Source: Ideonella sp. A 288 (GTDB taxonomy: Bacteria > Pseudomonadota > Gammaproteobacteria > Burkholderiales > Burkholderiaceae_C). From it: DNA of 60,120 nucleotides. The position numbers and the translations under genes are program-made. The stretch spans positions 1-60,120 of the forward strand of contig NZ_MWLO01000124.1 in assembly GCF_002198735.1 (NCBI RefSeq), given 5' to 3'. The notes beneath the pieces are model-generated. The model saw only the letters and a list, made by a program, of their open reading frames with translations. It was not told the DNA's origin and ran no database searches. Below, piece by piece: positions 1 to 20,093 of this stretch (positions are counted from its first letter, which is position 1; the number at the start of each line of letters is the position of its first letter).

Positions 1-2300
<2,300 letters not shown>

Positions 2301-2375
2301 GGTTCACTCCAAATACAGGGGCCGCCCTCGGGTCAGTAGTAACCCGCAGGAGCGGCCGGAAGGCTTTGACAGGGA

Positions 2376-2846
2376 TTAGAAGCGGAAGTGCGAGAACGCC
2401 TTGTTGGCTTCGGCCATGCGGTGAACTTCGTCACGCTTCTTCATGGCGCCGCCGCGGCCTTCGCTGGCCTCGAGCAGTTCGTTCGCCAGGCGGGCGGCCA
2501 TCGACTTCTCGCCGCGCTTGCGGGCGGACTCCTTCAACCAGCGCATGGCCAGAGCCATCCGGCGGACAGGGCGAACTTCCACGGGAACCTGGTAGTTCGC
2601 ACCGCCAACGCGGCGGGACTTGACCTCGACCATCGGCTTGACGTTGTTGATGGCGACCATGAAGACCTCCAACGGGTCCTTGCCGGCCTTCTTCTCGACC
2701 TGCTCGAGGGCACCATAGATGATCCGCTCGGCAACCGCCTTCTTGCCGGATTCCATGATGACGTTCATGAACTTGGACAGGTCGACCGAACCGAACTTCG
2801 GGTCGGGGAGGATCTCGCGCTTGGGTACTTCGCGACGACGTGGCAT
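2376..2846 (-). CDS. rpsG: 30S ribosomal protein S7
   Basis: 156 aa, starting [20 protein letters not shown], typical of betaproteobacterial S7. S7 binds the 3' major domain of 16S rRNA, nucleates assembly of the 30S head and contacts tRNA in the E site. It is the second gene of the str operon, 159 nt downstream of rpsL. In Escherichia coli S7 is the translational repressor of this operon and binds the rpsL-rpsG intercistronic RNA. The 2847-3005 gap is long enough for such a site, but I could not identify one by eye. Confidence 0.99.
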   Translation of the reverse strand: MPRRREVPKREILPDPKFGSVDLSKFMNVIMESGKKAVAERIIYGALEQVEKKAGKDPLEVFMVAINNVKPMVEVKSRRVGGANYQVPVEVRPVRRMALAMRWLKESARKRGEKSMAARLANELLEASEGRGGAMKKRDEVHRMAEANKAFSHFRF

Positions 2847-3005
2847 GGGATGCTTCCTTCTAAAGCTTCAGTTGGCGCCGACCACCTGGCCGACCCCTCG
2901 AGAGACCACGATCCGGGCCTCTCACTTACTCGACACCCACGAGAGGCATCGCAACTGTCATGAGCACCGCCCCAGGGGCGACACCTGACGACTGGCGAAG
3001 ACCGA

Positions 3006-3383
3006 TCAGGCCTTCTTCGGACGCTTCGCGCCGTACTTGGACCGCGACTGCTTGCGGTCCTTGACGCCCTGCAGGTCGAGCGAACCCCGCACGATGTGGT
3101 AGCGCACGCCCGGCAGATCCTTGACCCGACCGCCGCGCACGAGCACCACGCTGTGCTCCTGCAGGTTGTGGCCCTCACCGCCGATGTACGAGATGATCTC
3201 GAAACCGTTGGTCAGGCGAACCTTGGCGACCTTGCGAAGCGCGGAGTTCGGCTTCTTGGGCGTCGTGGTGTACACGCGCGTGCACACGCCCCGGCGCTGC
3301 GGGCAATTCTGCATCGCAGGCGATTTGCTCTTGGTGACCTCGACCTGACGGCCGTGGCGCACGAGCTGGTTGATGGTTGGCAT
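3006..3383 (-). CDS. rpsL: 30S ribosomal protein S12
   Basis: 125 aa beginning [16 protein letters not shown]. The frame is open a further 28 codons upstream, but S12 homology begins at the ATG at 3383. S12 sits at the decoding centre and affects translational accuracy. Residues 41-47 read TPKKPNS, giving Lys43, and Lys88 lies in RVKDLPG. Both are wild type at the two positions where changes classically give streptomycin resistance, so no target-based resistance is predicted. It is the first gene of the str operon, about 200 nt behind the promoter at 3587-3615, so the mRNA has a long leader. Confidence 0.98.
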   Translation of the reverse strand: MPTINQLVRHGRQVEVTKSKSPAMQNCPQRRGVCTRVYTTTPKKPNSALRKVAKVRLTNGFEIISYIGGEGHNLQEHSVVLVRGGRVKDLPGVRYHIVRGSLDLQGVKDRKQSRSKYGAKRPKKA

Positions 3384-3586
3384 AGGTAACTTGTTCCCGT
3401 TTGAAGTCACTTGTCTTTCCGGCCGCCGACCTTGCACCCACGGAGCCCGGCCCGATGCCGGAAGCACAAAAGGCGCCGATACCGCCCGCCTCGCGCTCAG
3501 TTCACGCGTGACAGGATGAGGTTCGACGCCAGTTCCGGTGGGCCGCTCGACAACGAGCGCGGCTGAAAACTGCCGAAAAGCCCGCG

Positions 3587-3615
3587 ATTATAGTCAGCGC
3601 CCCCCGCCTCCACAA
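3587..3615 (-). promoter_or_regulatory. Sigma-70 promoter of the rpsL-rpsG-fusA-tuf operon
   Basis: On the minus strand a TTGTGG -35 element (3610-3615) is separated by exactly 17 nt from a perfect TATAAT -10 (3587-3592). Transcription would start near 3580, about 197 nt before the rpsL ATG. Its -35 lies only 14 nt from the start of the divergent PIN-domain gene, so the two genes share one compact control region. This is motif matching only. Confidence 0.8.
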
Positions 3616-3628
3616 GTGCACAGATCCG

Positions 3629-4162
3629 ATGACCGACAAAGACCTCACCTTGGCCGACCCGCCCGAGGTGGTGCTCGACACCAATGTCGTGCTGGATTGG
3701 CTGCTGTTCGACGACCCGACGGTGCGGCCGCTCGCAGAGGCCATCATCGCGGGCCGGTGGCGCTGGGTCGGCACCGAAGACACGCTGGGCGAACTCGCCG
3801 TGGTGTTGTCCAGGCCCGAACTCGCACGTTGGCACCCTGGTCGTCGCGACCCGGGCACCACCGTTGCAGACGCCTCGCCATCCGCCGAAGCTGCCGAATC
3901 ACGCGTGGCCGTCACCGGTGAGTGCGTCCACCCGGCCCTCGCGACCGCGCGGCACCTGTGCCGGCGCGTGGCCGCACCGATCGTCGGGGGCACCCAGCGC
4001 CTGAACTGCACCGACGCCGACGACCAGAAGTTCATCGACCTGGCCATGGCGCGGCGGGTGCAGTGGCTGTTCAGTCGTGACAAGGCGGTGTTGCGACTGG
4101 CGCGGCGCGCGCGCGCCTTCGGTGTGACGGTGCTTCGGCCCAGGGACTGGCCGCGCGACTGA
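3629..4162 (+). CDS. PIN-domain putative ribonuclease (PIN_3, toxin-like), no antitoxin partner seen
   Basis: 177 aa. The PIN fold is shown by VVLDTNVVLDWLL (Asp17), Glu55 in TLGELAVVL, the acidic cluster TDADDQKF (Asp131/Asp132) and SRDKAVL (Asp151), which together match the Mg2+-binding acidic residues of PIN nucleases. Family members labelled putative toxin of a toxin-antitoxin system usually have a small antitoxin gene alongside; none is seen here. Instead the gene sits alone between the divergent str promoter and the convergent rpoC terminator. Residues about 68-100 are a Pro/Ala-rich stretch that looks like an insertion into the fold. No strong ribosome binding site precedes the ATG. 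A housekeeping RNase role is as likely as a toxin role. Confidence 0.8.
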   Translation: MTDKDLTLADPPEVVLDTNVVLDWLLFDDPTVRPLAEAIIAGRWRWVGTEDTLGELAVVLSRPELARWHPGRRDPGTTVADASPSAEAAESRVAVTGECVHPALATARHLCRRVAAPIVGGTQRLNCTDADDQKFIDLAMARRVQWLFSRDKAVLRLARRARAFGVTVLRPRDWPRD

Positions 4163-4195
4163 CCCACGAAGCGCGACCCGAAATCCGCGTCCAGA

Positions 4196-4226
4196 ACGAA
4201 AAACGGGCGGCCGAAGCCGCCCGTTT
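4196..4226 (-). terminator. Rho-independent terminator after rpoC
   Basis: An 11-bp perfect stem (4201-4211 with 4216-4226) closes a 4-nt loop that reads UUCG in the rpoC transcript and is followed by five U residues. It lies 28 nt beyond the rpoC stop. It also lies beyond the convergent PIN gene, for which the U-tract is weaker, so it may work in both directions. Confidence 0.9.
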
Positions 4227-4253
4227 CGATCCGCCTGACGGCGGATCGGTGGA

Positions 4254-8489
<4,236 letters not shown>

Positions 8490-8511
8490 GTGATTCTCCT
8501 GTTCCTAGTGT

Positions 8512-12633
<4,122 letters not shown>

Positions 12634-12971
12634 GGATACTCCGTTTCGATGACACGCACCAGGGCCCGGGTGCACATCTCGTCGGCGACTGGCACTCGAG
12701 TGACGCCCGGTGGCCGCCGTTGGCGGCACCCGGTCCCTGGTGGAGGGATGGTGCGATCTCGGGGTCAGTCCCGCCGATCGACACAGGGCGTTGCATCTCA
12801 AAGCTTGGTGGCTGGCCACTACCAGCCGCTGGCGGACAACCCCGGCGTTGCACCGGAGCCCGACCAAACCGGTTCTCTGCAGTCGGTTCAGAGAACACTT
12901 GAAAAAGCCCTTGAGGATACCCCGTCAGGCACTTTCAGGTGATCTCCAGGGCACAAGCCCTGAATTGCAAA

Positions 12972-13001
12972 GGGCTGGCGGCCGATTTCGGCCGCCAGCC
13001 C
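12972..13001 (-). terminator. Attenuator-like stem-loop between rplL and rpoB
   Basis: A perfect 13-bp GC-rich stem (12972-12984 with 12989-13001, loop ATTT) starts 16 nt after the rplL stop. It is followed in the transcript by only UUU and then mixed sequence, so it should terminate partially. Escherichia coli has a partial terminator at the same place that lowers rpoBC expression relative to rplJL. The rest of the 12634-13017 gap holds a weaker GGCTGG/CCAGCC stem at 12810-12827 and no gene that I can support. Confidence 0.7.
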
Positions 13002-13017
13002 ATGCCAGCCAAGCGGC

Positions 13018-13395
13018 TTACTTGATCTCGGCCTTGGCGCCGGCGTCGACCAGCTTCTTCAGCGCGGCTTCGGCGTCGGCCTTGGCCACGGCTTCCTTGA
13101 CGTTCTTCGGAGCGCCGTCGACCAGGTCCTTGGCTTCCTTCAGGCCCAGGCCCGTCAGTTCGCGCACGGCCTTGATGACCGACACCTTGTTGGCGCCGGC
13201 TTCGAGCAGCACCACATTGAACTCGGTCTTCTCTTCCACCACCGCAGCAGCGGCACCGCCGCCACCGGCGGCCGGGGCCGCCATGGACGCGGCGGACACG
13301 CCGAACTTCTCTTCGATGGCCTTGACCAGGTCGTTGAGTTCCATCACGGACATGCTGTCCATCGCGGCCAGGAAGGCGTCTTTGTCGAATGCCAT
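13018..13395 (-). CDS. rplL: 50S ribosomal protein L7/L12
   Basis: 125 aa. The N-terminal dimerisation region reads [20 protein letters not shown], then comes an Ala/Gly-rich flexible hinge (about residues 38-55) and the C-terminal factor-binding domain with [20 protein letters not shown]. It forms the ribosomal stalk that recruits translational GTPases, two or more dimers binding L10. It starts 45 nt after rplJ, and the order rplJ-rplL-rpoB-rpoC is canonical. Confidence 0.99.
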   Translation of the reverse strand: MAFDKDAFLAAMDSMSVMELNDLVKAIEEKFGVSAASMAAPAAGGGGAAAAVVEEKTEFNVVLLEAGANKVSVIKAVRELTGLGLKEAKDLVDGAPKNVKEAVAKADAEAALKKLVDAGAKAEIK

Positions 13396-13440
13396 TTTGA
13401 TTTCCTCGATTCAGTAGAGATACGGTTGAGAGCGTGCGGT

Positions 13441-13971
13441 TCAGGCGGCAGCCGATGCGTCGGCGGGTGCCTCGGCTTCGGCAGGGCCCGCGCGCTTTTC
13501 GGCCACGGCGGCCAACACACCTGCCAGCCGCTGGATCGGCGACTTCAGCAGGCCGGCCACCTGGGCGATCAGCACTTCACGGCTGGGGATGGCGGCCAGG
13601 GCCTTGACCCCATTGGCATCCAACACCTTGCCGGCGTACGCACCGCCCTTGACGATCAGCTTGTCGTTGCCCTTGGCGAAGTCGGCAATGACTTTCGCCG
13701 CGGCAACCGCGTCTTCGGAAAAGCCGTAGATCAGCGGGCCGGCCATGCTCTCCGCGGCCACCTCGAACGGCGTGCCAGTGACGGCGCGACGGGCGAGCGT
13801 GTTCTTCAGTACATGAAGGTACACGCCCTTGTCGCGCGCCTCTCGGCGCAGCTTGTTCAGGTGTTCGACGGTGAGGCCACGGTACTCGGCCAGCGCAAGC
13901 GTCTGCGAACGGGCGGCTTGTGCCGACACGTCCGAGATCACGGCTGCTTTCTCGCTTCGATTGAGACTCAA
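13441..13971 (-). CDS. rplJ: 50S ribosomal protein L10 (TTG start)
   Basis: 176 aa. Betaproteobacterial L10 begins (M)[14 protein letters not shown]. In this frame that sequence is preceded by TTG at 13969-13971, and a GAGGAG Shine-Dalgarno lies 7 nt upstream of the TTG. An in-frame ATG 30 codons upstream has no such support and would add a non-homologous Cys/Arg-rich extension, so the TTG start is chosen. L10 anchors L7/L12 dimers at the stalk base. In many bacteria it represses its own operon by binding the rplJ leader; the weak start codon may help balance L10 against L12. Confidence 0.95.
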   Translation of the reverse strand: MSLNRSEKAAVISDVSAQAARSQTLALAEYRGLTVEHLNKLRREARDKGVYLHVLKNTLARRAVTGTPFEVAAESMAGPLIYGFSEDAVAAAKVIADFAKGNDKLIVKGGAYAGKVLDANGVKALAAIPSREVLIAQVAGLLKSPIQRLAGVLAAVAEKRAGPAEAEAPADASAAA

Positions 13972-14272
13972 GGTCTGCTCCTCACATTCACGCGCCATGC
14001 GCACCGGTTGCCCGACGACGCCTGGCGCACCCAGGTTGCAGCGACCAAACCGTCCAGCCAACCGAACCTCCGCCCCTCACGGGCCGGAGACTCCACTGTC
14101 CTTCGGGCGGGACCGCCATCTGCGCTGGCCCGACGACCCCTTGCAGGGCACCGGATTAAGAGGCTCGAGGCCTCGCCAGCGGTCTTGGATGGCCTGCGCC
14201 GGTTGCCCGGCTCAGCCCACCAAACTCAGGGTCGCGCGCAAGACCGACGCGCGACCGTTGATCAAATCAATC
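13972..14272 (-). promoter_or_regulatory. rplA-rplJ leader region (position of the L10 autoregulatory leader)
   Basis: This 301-nt gap contains no credible gene. In the transcript a strong 9-bp stem (GGTCGCGCG at 14230-14238 pairing with CGCGCGACC at 14248-14256) forms 17 nt after the rplA stop, without a U-tract. The segment nearer rplJ is also GC-rich and likely structured. In many proteobacteria the equivalent leader binds the L10-L12 complex and carries a promoter. I cannot fold it reliably and saw no convincing -10/-35 pair. Confidence 0.45.
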
Positions 14273-14971
14273 TCAGGCGGCGCTCATCGTGGCCAGGTCG
14301 ACGCGGACGCCAACGCCCATGGTCGACGAGACGGCCAGCTTGCGCAGGTACACGCCCTTGCTCGACGCCGGCTTGGCCTTGGTCAGCGCATCCAGCAGCG
14401 CCGCCAGGTTGCCCTTGAGCTTGTCGTTGTCGAACGAACGACGGCCGATGGTGCCGTGGATGATGCCGGCCTTGTCGACGCGGAACTGCACCTGGCCGGC
14501 CTTGGCGTTGCGAACCGCCTGGGCGACGTCGGGCGTCACGGTGCCGACCTTCGGGTTGGGCATCAGGCCGCGCGGGCCGAGGATCTGACCCAACGTGCCG
14601 ACGACGCGCATGGTGTCGGGCGAGGCAATCACCACGTCGAAGTCCATCTTGCCGGCCTTGATCTCGGCGGCCAGGTCGTCCATGCCGACGATGTCGGCAC
14701 CGGCGGCCCGGGCTTCCTCGGCCTTCGCGCCCTGAGCGAACACAGCGACGCGCTTGGTCTTGCCGGTGCCGTTGGGCATCACGACGGCACCACGCACCAC
14801 CTGATCGGACTTCTTGGCGTCGATGCCGAGTTGCACCGCCACATCGATCGACTCGTCGAACTTGGCCTTGGCGCAATCCTTGACGAGCCCGAGCGCGTCA
14901 TCGATGCCATACAGCTTGATCGGATCCACCTTGCCGGCGAGGGCTTTCTCGCGCTTGTTCAGCTTGGTCAT
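14273..14971 (-). CDS. rplA: 50S ribosomal protein L1
   Basis: 232 aa beginning [20 protein letters not shown], normal length. The sequence carries the L1 signature region [18 protein letters not shown]1 forms the mobile stalk beside the E site and assists release of deacylated tRNA. In Escherichia coli it represses the rplKA transcript. The ATG at 14971 is one nucleotide from the rplK stop, so translation is probably coupled. The longer open frame upstream overlaps rplK and was rejected. Confidence 0.99.
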   Translation of the reverse strand: MTKLNKREKALAGKVDPIKLYGIDDALGLVKDCAKAKFDESIDVAVQLGIDAKKSDQVVRGAVVMPNGTGKTKRVAVFAQGAKAEEARAAGADIVGMDDLAAEIKAGKMDFDVVIASPDTMRVVGTLGQILGPRGLMPNPKVGTVTPDVAQAVRNAKAGQVQFRVDKAGIIHGTIGRRSFDNDKLKGNLAALLDALTKAKPASSKGVYLRKLAVSSTMGVGVRVDLATMSAA

Positions 14972-14972
14972 G

Positions 14973-15404
14973 TCAGACACCCTCCACCGTGATGCCCATC
15001 GAACGGGCCGAACCTGCGATCGTCTTGACGGCGGCATCCATGTCGGCAGCGGTCAGATCCTTGATCTTCATCTTCGCGATTTCTTCCAGCTGCTCGCGCG
15101 TGATCTTGCCGACCTTCTCGAGGTGCGGACGGCCGGAGCCCTTCTCGATCTTCACGGCCTTCTTGATGAGCACGGTCGCCGGGGGCGACTTCAGCACGAA
15201 GGTGAACGACTTGTCGGCGTAGGCCGTGATGACGACCGGCAGCTTCAGGCCCGGCTCGTAGCTCTGCGTCTGGGCGTTGAACGCCTTGCAGAACTCCATG
15301 ATGTTCAGGCCACGCTGACCCAGCGCAGGACCCACCGGCGGCGAAGGATTGGCCTTGCCTGCCGGGATTTGCAGCTTGATGAAGCCGACGATTTTCTTTG
15401 CCAT
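14973..15404 (-). CDS. rplK: 50S ribosomal protein L11
   Basis: 143 aa starting [20 protein letters not shown]. The Pro-rich N-terminal linker ([14 protein letters not shown]), where thiostrepton-type drugs act, and the C-terminal rRNA-binding domain are intact. L11 binds the 23S GTPase-associated centre and is needed for RelA activation. A GAGGAG site precedes the ATG. It is the first ribosomal protein gene after nusG, separated from it by 124 nt that contain a CACCC/GGGTG hairpin but no clear promoter. Confidence 0.99.
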   Translation of the reverse strand: MAKKIVGFIKLQIPAGKANPSPPVGPALGQRGLNIMEFCKAFNAQTQSYEPGLKLPVVITAYADKSFTFVLKSPPATVLIKKAVKIEKGSGRPHLEKVGKITREQLEEIAKMKIKDLTAADMDAAVKTIAGSARSMGITVEGV

Positions 15405-15528
15405 GATGGCTCCTCGAGTTCAAACGTTCGTCACCCAGAAACGGGTGGTGCGAACTCCTCGTCCGATGGCGGCCCTGTTGCGAATCAGCAGAAGGCGCCG
15501 GGCCGCGCCGCACCTGCCGCCGTGAAAC

Positions 15529-16116
15529 TCAGACCTTTTCGACCTGCGCGAAATCGAGCTCGACACCGGTGGCGCGACCGAAGATCGTGACCGATACCTT
15601 GACCTTTGACTTCTCGTAGTTGACTTCCTCGACCGCCCCATTGAAGTCGGTGAAAGGGCCTTCCTTGACGCGGACCAGCTCGCCGACCTGCCACTCGACC
15701 TTCGGCCGCGGCTTGTCGATGCCTTCCTGCATCTGGTTGACGATCTTCATCACCTCGGCCTCGGAAATCGGGGCGGGGCGGTTCTTGGCTCCGCCAACGA
15801 AGCCGGTGACCTTGCTGGTGTGCTTCACCAGGTGCCAGGACTCGTCGTCCATCAGCATCTCGACCAGCACGTAGCCAGGGAAGAAGCGACGCTCGGTGAC
15901 GGACTTCTTGCCGTTCTTGAGTTCGATGACTTCTTCCGTGGGCACCAGGATTCGGCCGAACTTGGCTTGCATGCCGGCGCGCTCGATGCGCTCGCGGATG
16001 TTGCGCTCGACGGCCTTTTCCATGCCCGAATAGGCGTGCACCACGTACCAACGCAACAGGCTGGGCGCAGAGGTGACGCCGTCGGGCGATGCGTCGGGGG
16101 TGAGTTGCTCGGTCAT
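15529..16116 (-). CDS. nusG: Transcription termination/antitermination factor NusG
   Basis: 195 aa. The NGN domain runs from [19 protein letters not shown] (about residues 22-40) through [10 protein letters not shown] to [12 protein letters not shown]. The C-terminal KOW domain (about residues 140-195) begins with [17 protein letters not shown]. NusG binds the polymerase clamp, suppresses pausing, and couples transcription to Rho or to the ribosome via S10. It lies 13 nt downstream of secE, the canonical secE-nusG pair. The N-terminal 20 residues are a variable Pro/Ser extension common in Burkholderiales. Confidence 0.98.
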   Translation of the reverse strand: MTEQLTPDASPDGVTSAPSLLRWYVVHAYSGMEKAVERNIRERIERAGMQAKFGRILVPTEEVIELKNGKKSVTERRFFPGYVLVEMLMDDESWHLVKHTSKVTGFVGGAKNRPAPISEAEVMKIVNQMQEGIDKPRPKVEWQVGELVRVKEGPFTDFNGAVEEVNYEKSKVKVSVTIFGRATGVELDFAQVEKV

Positions 16117-16129
16117 GCGGAACCCTCGT

Positions 16130-16519
16130 TCAACGCTTCCAGCCCAGGACCAGGTCGTACAGCACCCACTCCAGGGTCTTGTCGGTCAGGAACAGGAACA
16201 GCGCCATCACCACGACAAAGGCGAAGACATAGCCCGTCATCTGCATCGCTTCCTTGCGGGCGGGCCAGACGACCTTCTTGGTTTCGCGCACCGAGTCGCG
16301 GCCGAAGGCGATCAATTGCCGGCCTGGCTCGCTCGTGAAGAAGGTGGCCACCGCCGCGGCCAACACCGCCAGCAATGCGAGAACGCGAACCCAGAGATCT
16401 TGCTTGGCAAGGAGGTAGAACACGACGATGCCAGCCGCCACCAGCACTGCGGCCGCGACCAGTTTCGCCTTATCAGCGCCGGTGGAGACGGTTTCGACTT
16501 GAGTGTTGGTGGTGACCAT
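16130..16519 (-). CDS. secE: Preprotein translocase subunit SecE
   Basis: 129 aa from the ATG at 16519 (a start 12 codons further upstream is possible). It has three hydrophobic segments (about residues 20-35, 42-60 and 95-120). The conserved cytoplasmic motif [17 protein letters not shown] comes before the last one, which matches the three-TM enterobacterial-type SecE. SecE clamps the two halves of SecY in the inner membrane translocon. It sits between tRNA-Trp and nusG, the arrangement seen across Burkholderiales. Confidence 0.97.
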   Translation of the reverse strand: MVTTNTQVETVSTGADKAKLVAAAVLVAAGIVVFYLLAKQDLWVRVLALLAVLAAAVATFFTSEPGRQLIAFGRDSVRETKKVVWPARKEAMQMTGYVFAFVVVMALFLFLTDKTLEWVLYDLVLGWKR

Positions 16520-16656
16520 GCTCTCGACTGCTCTCAGGCTCGAGGCGACCCGCAAGGGCCGAACAAGCCGACAATCCCATCAGAAGCAAAGCCCGCCCGG
16601 CTGTCCATCAGCCTGCGGGCCGCCACTTTCGGGCAAGAAAAATCAAAGTCCGCGCT

Positions 16657-16732
16657 TGGCAGGGGCAGAGGGAATCGAACCCCCAACCTTCGGTTTTGGA
16701 GACCGACGCTCTGCCAATTGAGCTATGCCCCT
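16657..16732 (-). tRNA. tRNA-Trp (anticodon CCA)
   Basis: A 76-nt cloverleaf read on the minus strand: AGGGGCA acceptor arm, D arm GCTC/GAGC, anticodon loop CTCCAAA, T-loop TTCGATT and an encoded 3' CCA. It lies between tuf and secE and is probably processed from the tuf-secE transcript. Confidence 0.97.
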
Positions 16733-16747
16733 GCAGCCCGAACTTGC

Positions 16748-17938
<1,191 letters not shown>

Positions 17939-17991
17939 GTTGCGCTCCTCGCGATCAGACGGGAATGACGATGAATACAGAAAGAACCGGG

Positions 17992-18066
<75 letters not shown>

Positions 18067-18119
18067 ATCGTCACAGGACTGGACTCGATCTCGGAGCACA
18101 GGCCTGTACCGACGGACGC

Positions 18120-18194
18120 TGGAGCGGGAGACGGGAATCGAACCCGTGTCATTAGCTTGGAAGGCTAAGGTTCTACCATTGAACTACTCCCGCC
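18120..18194 (-). tRNA. tRNA-Gly (anticodon TCC)
   Basis: A 75-nt cloverleaf: GCGGGAG acceptor region, anticodon stem TTAGC/GCTAA around CTTCCAA, T-loop TTCGATT, encoded CCA. It is the middle tRNA of the Tyr-Gly-Thr cluster ahead of tuf. Confidence 0.97.
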
Positions 18195-18262
18195 TTGCCA
18201 ACCCCCTGCCAGCCAGCGTCAGGATTGGATACGCCGGCAGAGAGCACCGAATTGTTTCGCCT

Positions 18263-18348
18263 TGGTGGAGGAGGCTGGATTCGAACCAGCGTAGGCGTAA
18301 GCCAACAGATTTACAGTCTGCCCCCTTTAGCCACTCGGGCACCCCTCC
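18263..18348 (-). tRNA. tRNA-Tyr (anticodon GTA)
   Basis: An 86-nt class II tRNA with a long variable arm. The GGAGGGG acceptor pairs at the 3' end, the anticodon loop contains GTA after CAGACT, the T-loop is TTCGAAT and the 3' CCA is encoded. It is the first gene of the tRNA-tuf operon, directly behind the promoter at 18363-18392. Confidence 0.97.
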
Positions 18349-18362
18349 GCGGCGAACTCAAG

Positions 18363-18392
18363 ACTATAGCAGAAAGTTAAGACGCCCGGCAA
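18363..18392 (-). promoter_or_regulatory. Promoter of the tRNA-Tyr/Gly/Thr-tuf operon
   Basis: On the minus strand a TTGCCG -35 (18387-18392) is followed after 18 nt by a TATAGT -10 (18363-18368, five of six consensus bases). The expected start is about 7 nt before the mature 5' end of tRNA-Tyr, with a GC-containing discriminator typical of stable-RNA promoters. Inference from motif and position. Confidence 0.75.
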
Positions 18393-18446
18393 ATCGAATG
18401 ACACCGTGGGGCGCGCATGCCCGCTGCGCCAGGGCCGCCAGGTCGC

Positions 18447-19202
18447 TCAGGTCGACCAGTCGACGGTGTTCGATTCCCCTCCCACGTCCTGGAGGAAGCG
18501 CTGCACCGTTCCGAAGTGACCACAACCCAGGAAGGGCACCGGCGGCCGACGCGCCGACAGGGGCGATGGGTGATTGGCGCGCAGCACGAGGTGGCGCCCG
18601 CCATCGACCGACTCGATCAGCGGGGCCTTGCCCTGGGCATGCGCGCCCCACAGCAGGAACGCGCGGCGCCCCGGGTCGCCTGCCACGGCACTGATCACGC
18701 GGTCGGTCAAGGCCTCCCAGCCCCATGACGCATGTGCGCCGGGCTGGCCGTCCTCGACCGTGAGCGCGGTGTTGAGCAACAGCACGCCCTGGCGGGCCCA
18801 ACCGCCCAGGTGGCCGACACCGGCATGTCGAACACCCAGGTCGCGCGCCAGCTCGGCGAGGATGTTCCTCAGGCTCGGCGGCACACGCACCCCTGCGGGC
18901 ACCGAGAACGCAAGCCCTTCGGCCTGACCCGGACCATGGTAGGGGTCCTGGCCCAGGATCACCACGCGCACGGCCGGCCTGGGCGTGCACTCCAGCGCCT
19001 TCAGGACATTGGCTGGGTAGATCATGCCGCCGGCGAGGCGGCGTCCTTCGACCGCCGCGATCAAGCGCCTGCCGGCATCACTGGCACGCCACGCCTCGAC
19101 CACCCCGCGCCAGCTTGCGGGGGCGCGATCGAGCACCGCCCCCAGCGGCTCGACGAGCCGGTTGTCCGGGCCTGCCGCGCCGCCCCTTCGGGACTGCGGC
19201 AT
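18447..19202 (-). CDS. ung: Uracil-DNA glycosylase, family 1
   Basis: 251 aa. The water-activating loop GQDPYHG has catalytic Asp86. The Leu-intercalation loop HPSPLS has His211, and VLLLNTALTV is the uracil-recognition strand with its Asn. All are diagnostic of family 1 UDG, which excises uracil from DNA to start base-excision repair. The ATG at 19202 is 2 nt from the trpC stop, so it is probably the last gene of the trp transcript; trpC-ung adjacency is common in Burkholderiales. The long open extension upstream overlaps trpC and was rejected. Confidence 0.97.
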   Translation of the reverse strand: MPQSRRGGAAGPDNRLVEPLGAVLDRAPASWRGVVEAWRASDAGRRLIAAVEGRRLAGGMIYPANVLKALECTPRPAVRVVILGQDPYHGPGQAEGLAFSVPAGVRVPPSLRNILAELARDLGVRHAGVGHLGGWARQGVLLLNTALTVEDGQPGAHASWGWEALTDRVISAVAGDPGRRAFLLWGAHAQGKAPLIESVDGGRHLVLRANHPSPLSARRPPVPFLGCGHFGTVQRFLQDVGGESNTVDWST

Positions 19203-19204
19203 GG

Positions 19205-19993
19205 TCAGTCGAACAGGGCCGCGAGCGCCACGCCCGGATCGGGTGCGCGCATGAACGCTTCGCCGACCAGGAATGCATGCACGCCAGCCGAACGCATGCG
19301 CTGCACGTCGGCCGGCCCCAGGATGCCCGACTCGGTGACCAGCAGGCGGTCCGCCGGCACCTGCGGCAGCAGCGCCAGCGTGGTGTCCAGCGTGACCTCG
19401 AAGCTGCGCAGGTTGCGGTTGTTGATGCCGACGAGCGGCGTCTTCAGGCGCAGCGCGCGATCCAGTTCGGCACCGTCGTGCACCTCGACGAGCACGTCGA
19501 GTCCCAGGCCCGTCGCGCAGGACTCCAGGTCGGCCAACTGGGCATCGTCCAGGCAGGCGGCGATCAGCAGGATGCAATCGGCGCCCATCGCGGCGGCCTC
19601 GACCACCTGGTAGTCGTCGATCATGAAGTCCTTGCGCAGCACAGGCAGGTCACAGGCGGCGCGCGCCTGGCGAAGGTAGGCGGCCGATCCCTGGAAGAAG
19701 CGCTCGTCGGTCAGCACGCTGAGGCATGCGGCGCCGTGGCGCGCATAGCTGGCCGCGATCTCCGACGGCACGAAGTGCTCCCGGATCACCCCCTTGCTGG
19801 GACTGGCCTTCTTGATCTCGGCGATCACCGCCGGCCGCCCTGCGGCCAAGCGGCCGCGCATCGCCGCCGCAAAGCCACGCTGGTCACGGCGCTGCTCGGC
19901 CTCGGCGCGCAGTGAAGCGAGGTCGCGCACCGCGCGCGCGGCCGCCACTTCCTCGCGCTTGACCGCCACGATCCGGTCGAGGATGTCGCTCAT
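19205..19993 (-). CDS. trpC: Indole-3-glycerol phosphate synthase
   Basis: 262 aa starting [20 protein letters not shown]. It has the TIM-barrel strands expected of the monofunctional enzyme: [13 protein letters not shown] (catalytic Lys), [13 protein letters not shown] (second catalytic Lys), LVEVHD, IGVNNRNL-like [13 protein letters not shown] and TESGI. It converts CdRP to indole-glycerol phosphate in the cytosol, the step after TrpF. It follows trpD with a 97-nt gap that contains a 17-bp direct repeat, and is followed by ung after 2 nt. trpF and trpAB are not in this window. Confidence 0.98.
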   Translation of the reverse strand: MSDILDRIVAVKREEVAAARAVRDLASLRAEAEQRRDQRGFAAAMRGRLAAGRPAVIAEIKKASPSKGVIREHFVPSEIAASYARHGAACLSVLTDERFFQGSAAYLRQARAACDLPVLRKDFMIDDYQVVEAAAMGADCILLIAACLDDAQLADLESCATGLGLDVLVEVHDGAELDRALRLKTPLVGINNRNLRSFEVTLDTTLALLPQVPADRLLVTESGILGPADVQRMRSAGVHAFLVGEAFMRAPDPGVALAALFD

Positions 19994-20016
19994 TGAATTA
20001 CCCTCCGCGCCGGGGA

Positions 20017-20093
20017 GCGGCCCGGCGCGCTCAACGGAGTACCTTCGTGCTGCGCACTCCGGTATTCGCCCTTGGGGCGGCCCGGCGCGCTCA
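20017..20093 (-). repeat. 17-bp direct repeat at the trpD end and in the trpD-trpC gap
   Basis: The 17-mer GCGGCCCGGCGCGCTCA occurs at 20017-20033 and 20077-20093, exactly 60 nt apart. The downstream copy overlaps the last codons and stop of trpD. Between them is a hairpin-prone segment (GGAGT/ACTCC). This looks like a small tandem duplication of the trpD 3' end that decayed in the middle. Confidence 0.7.
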
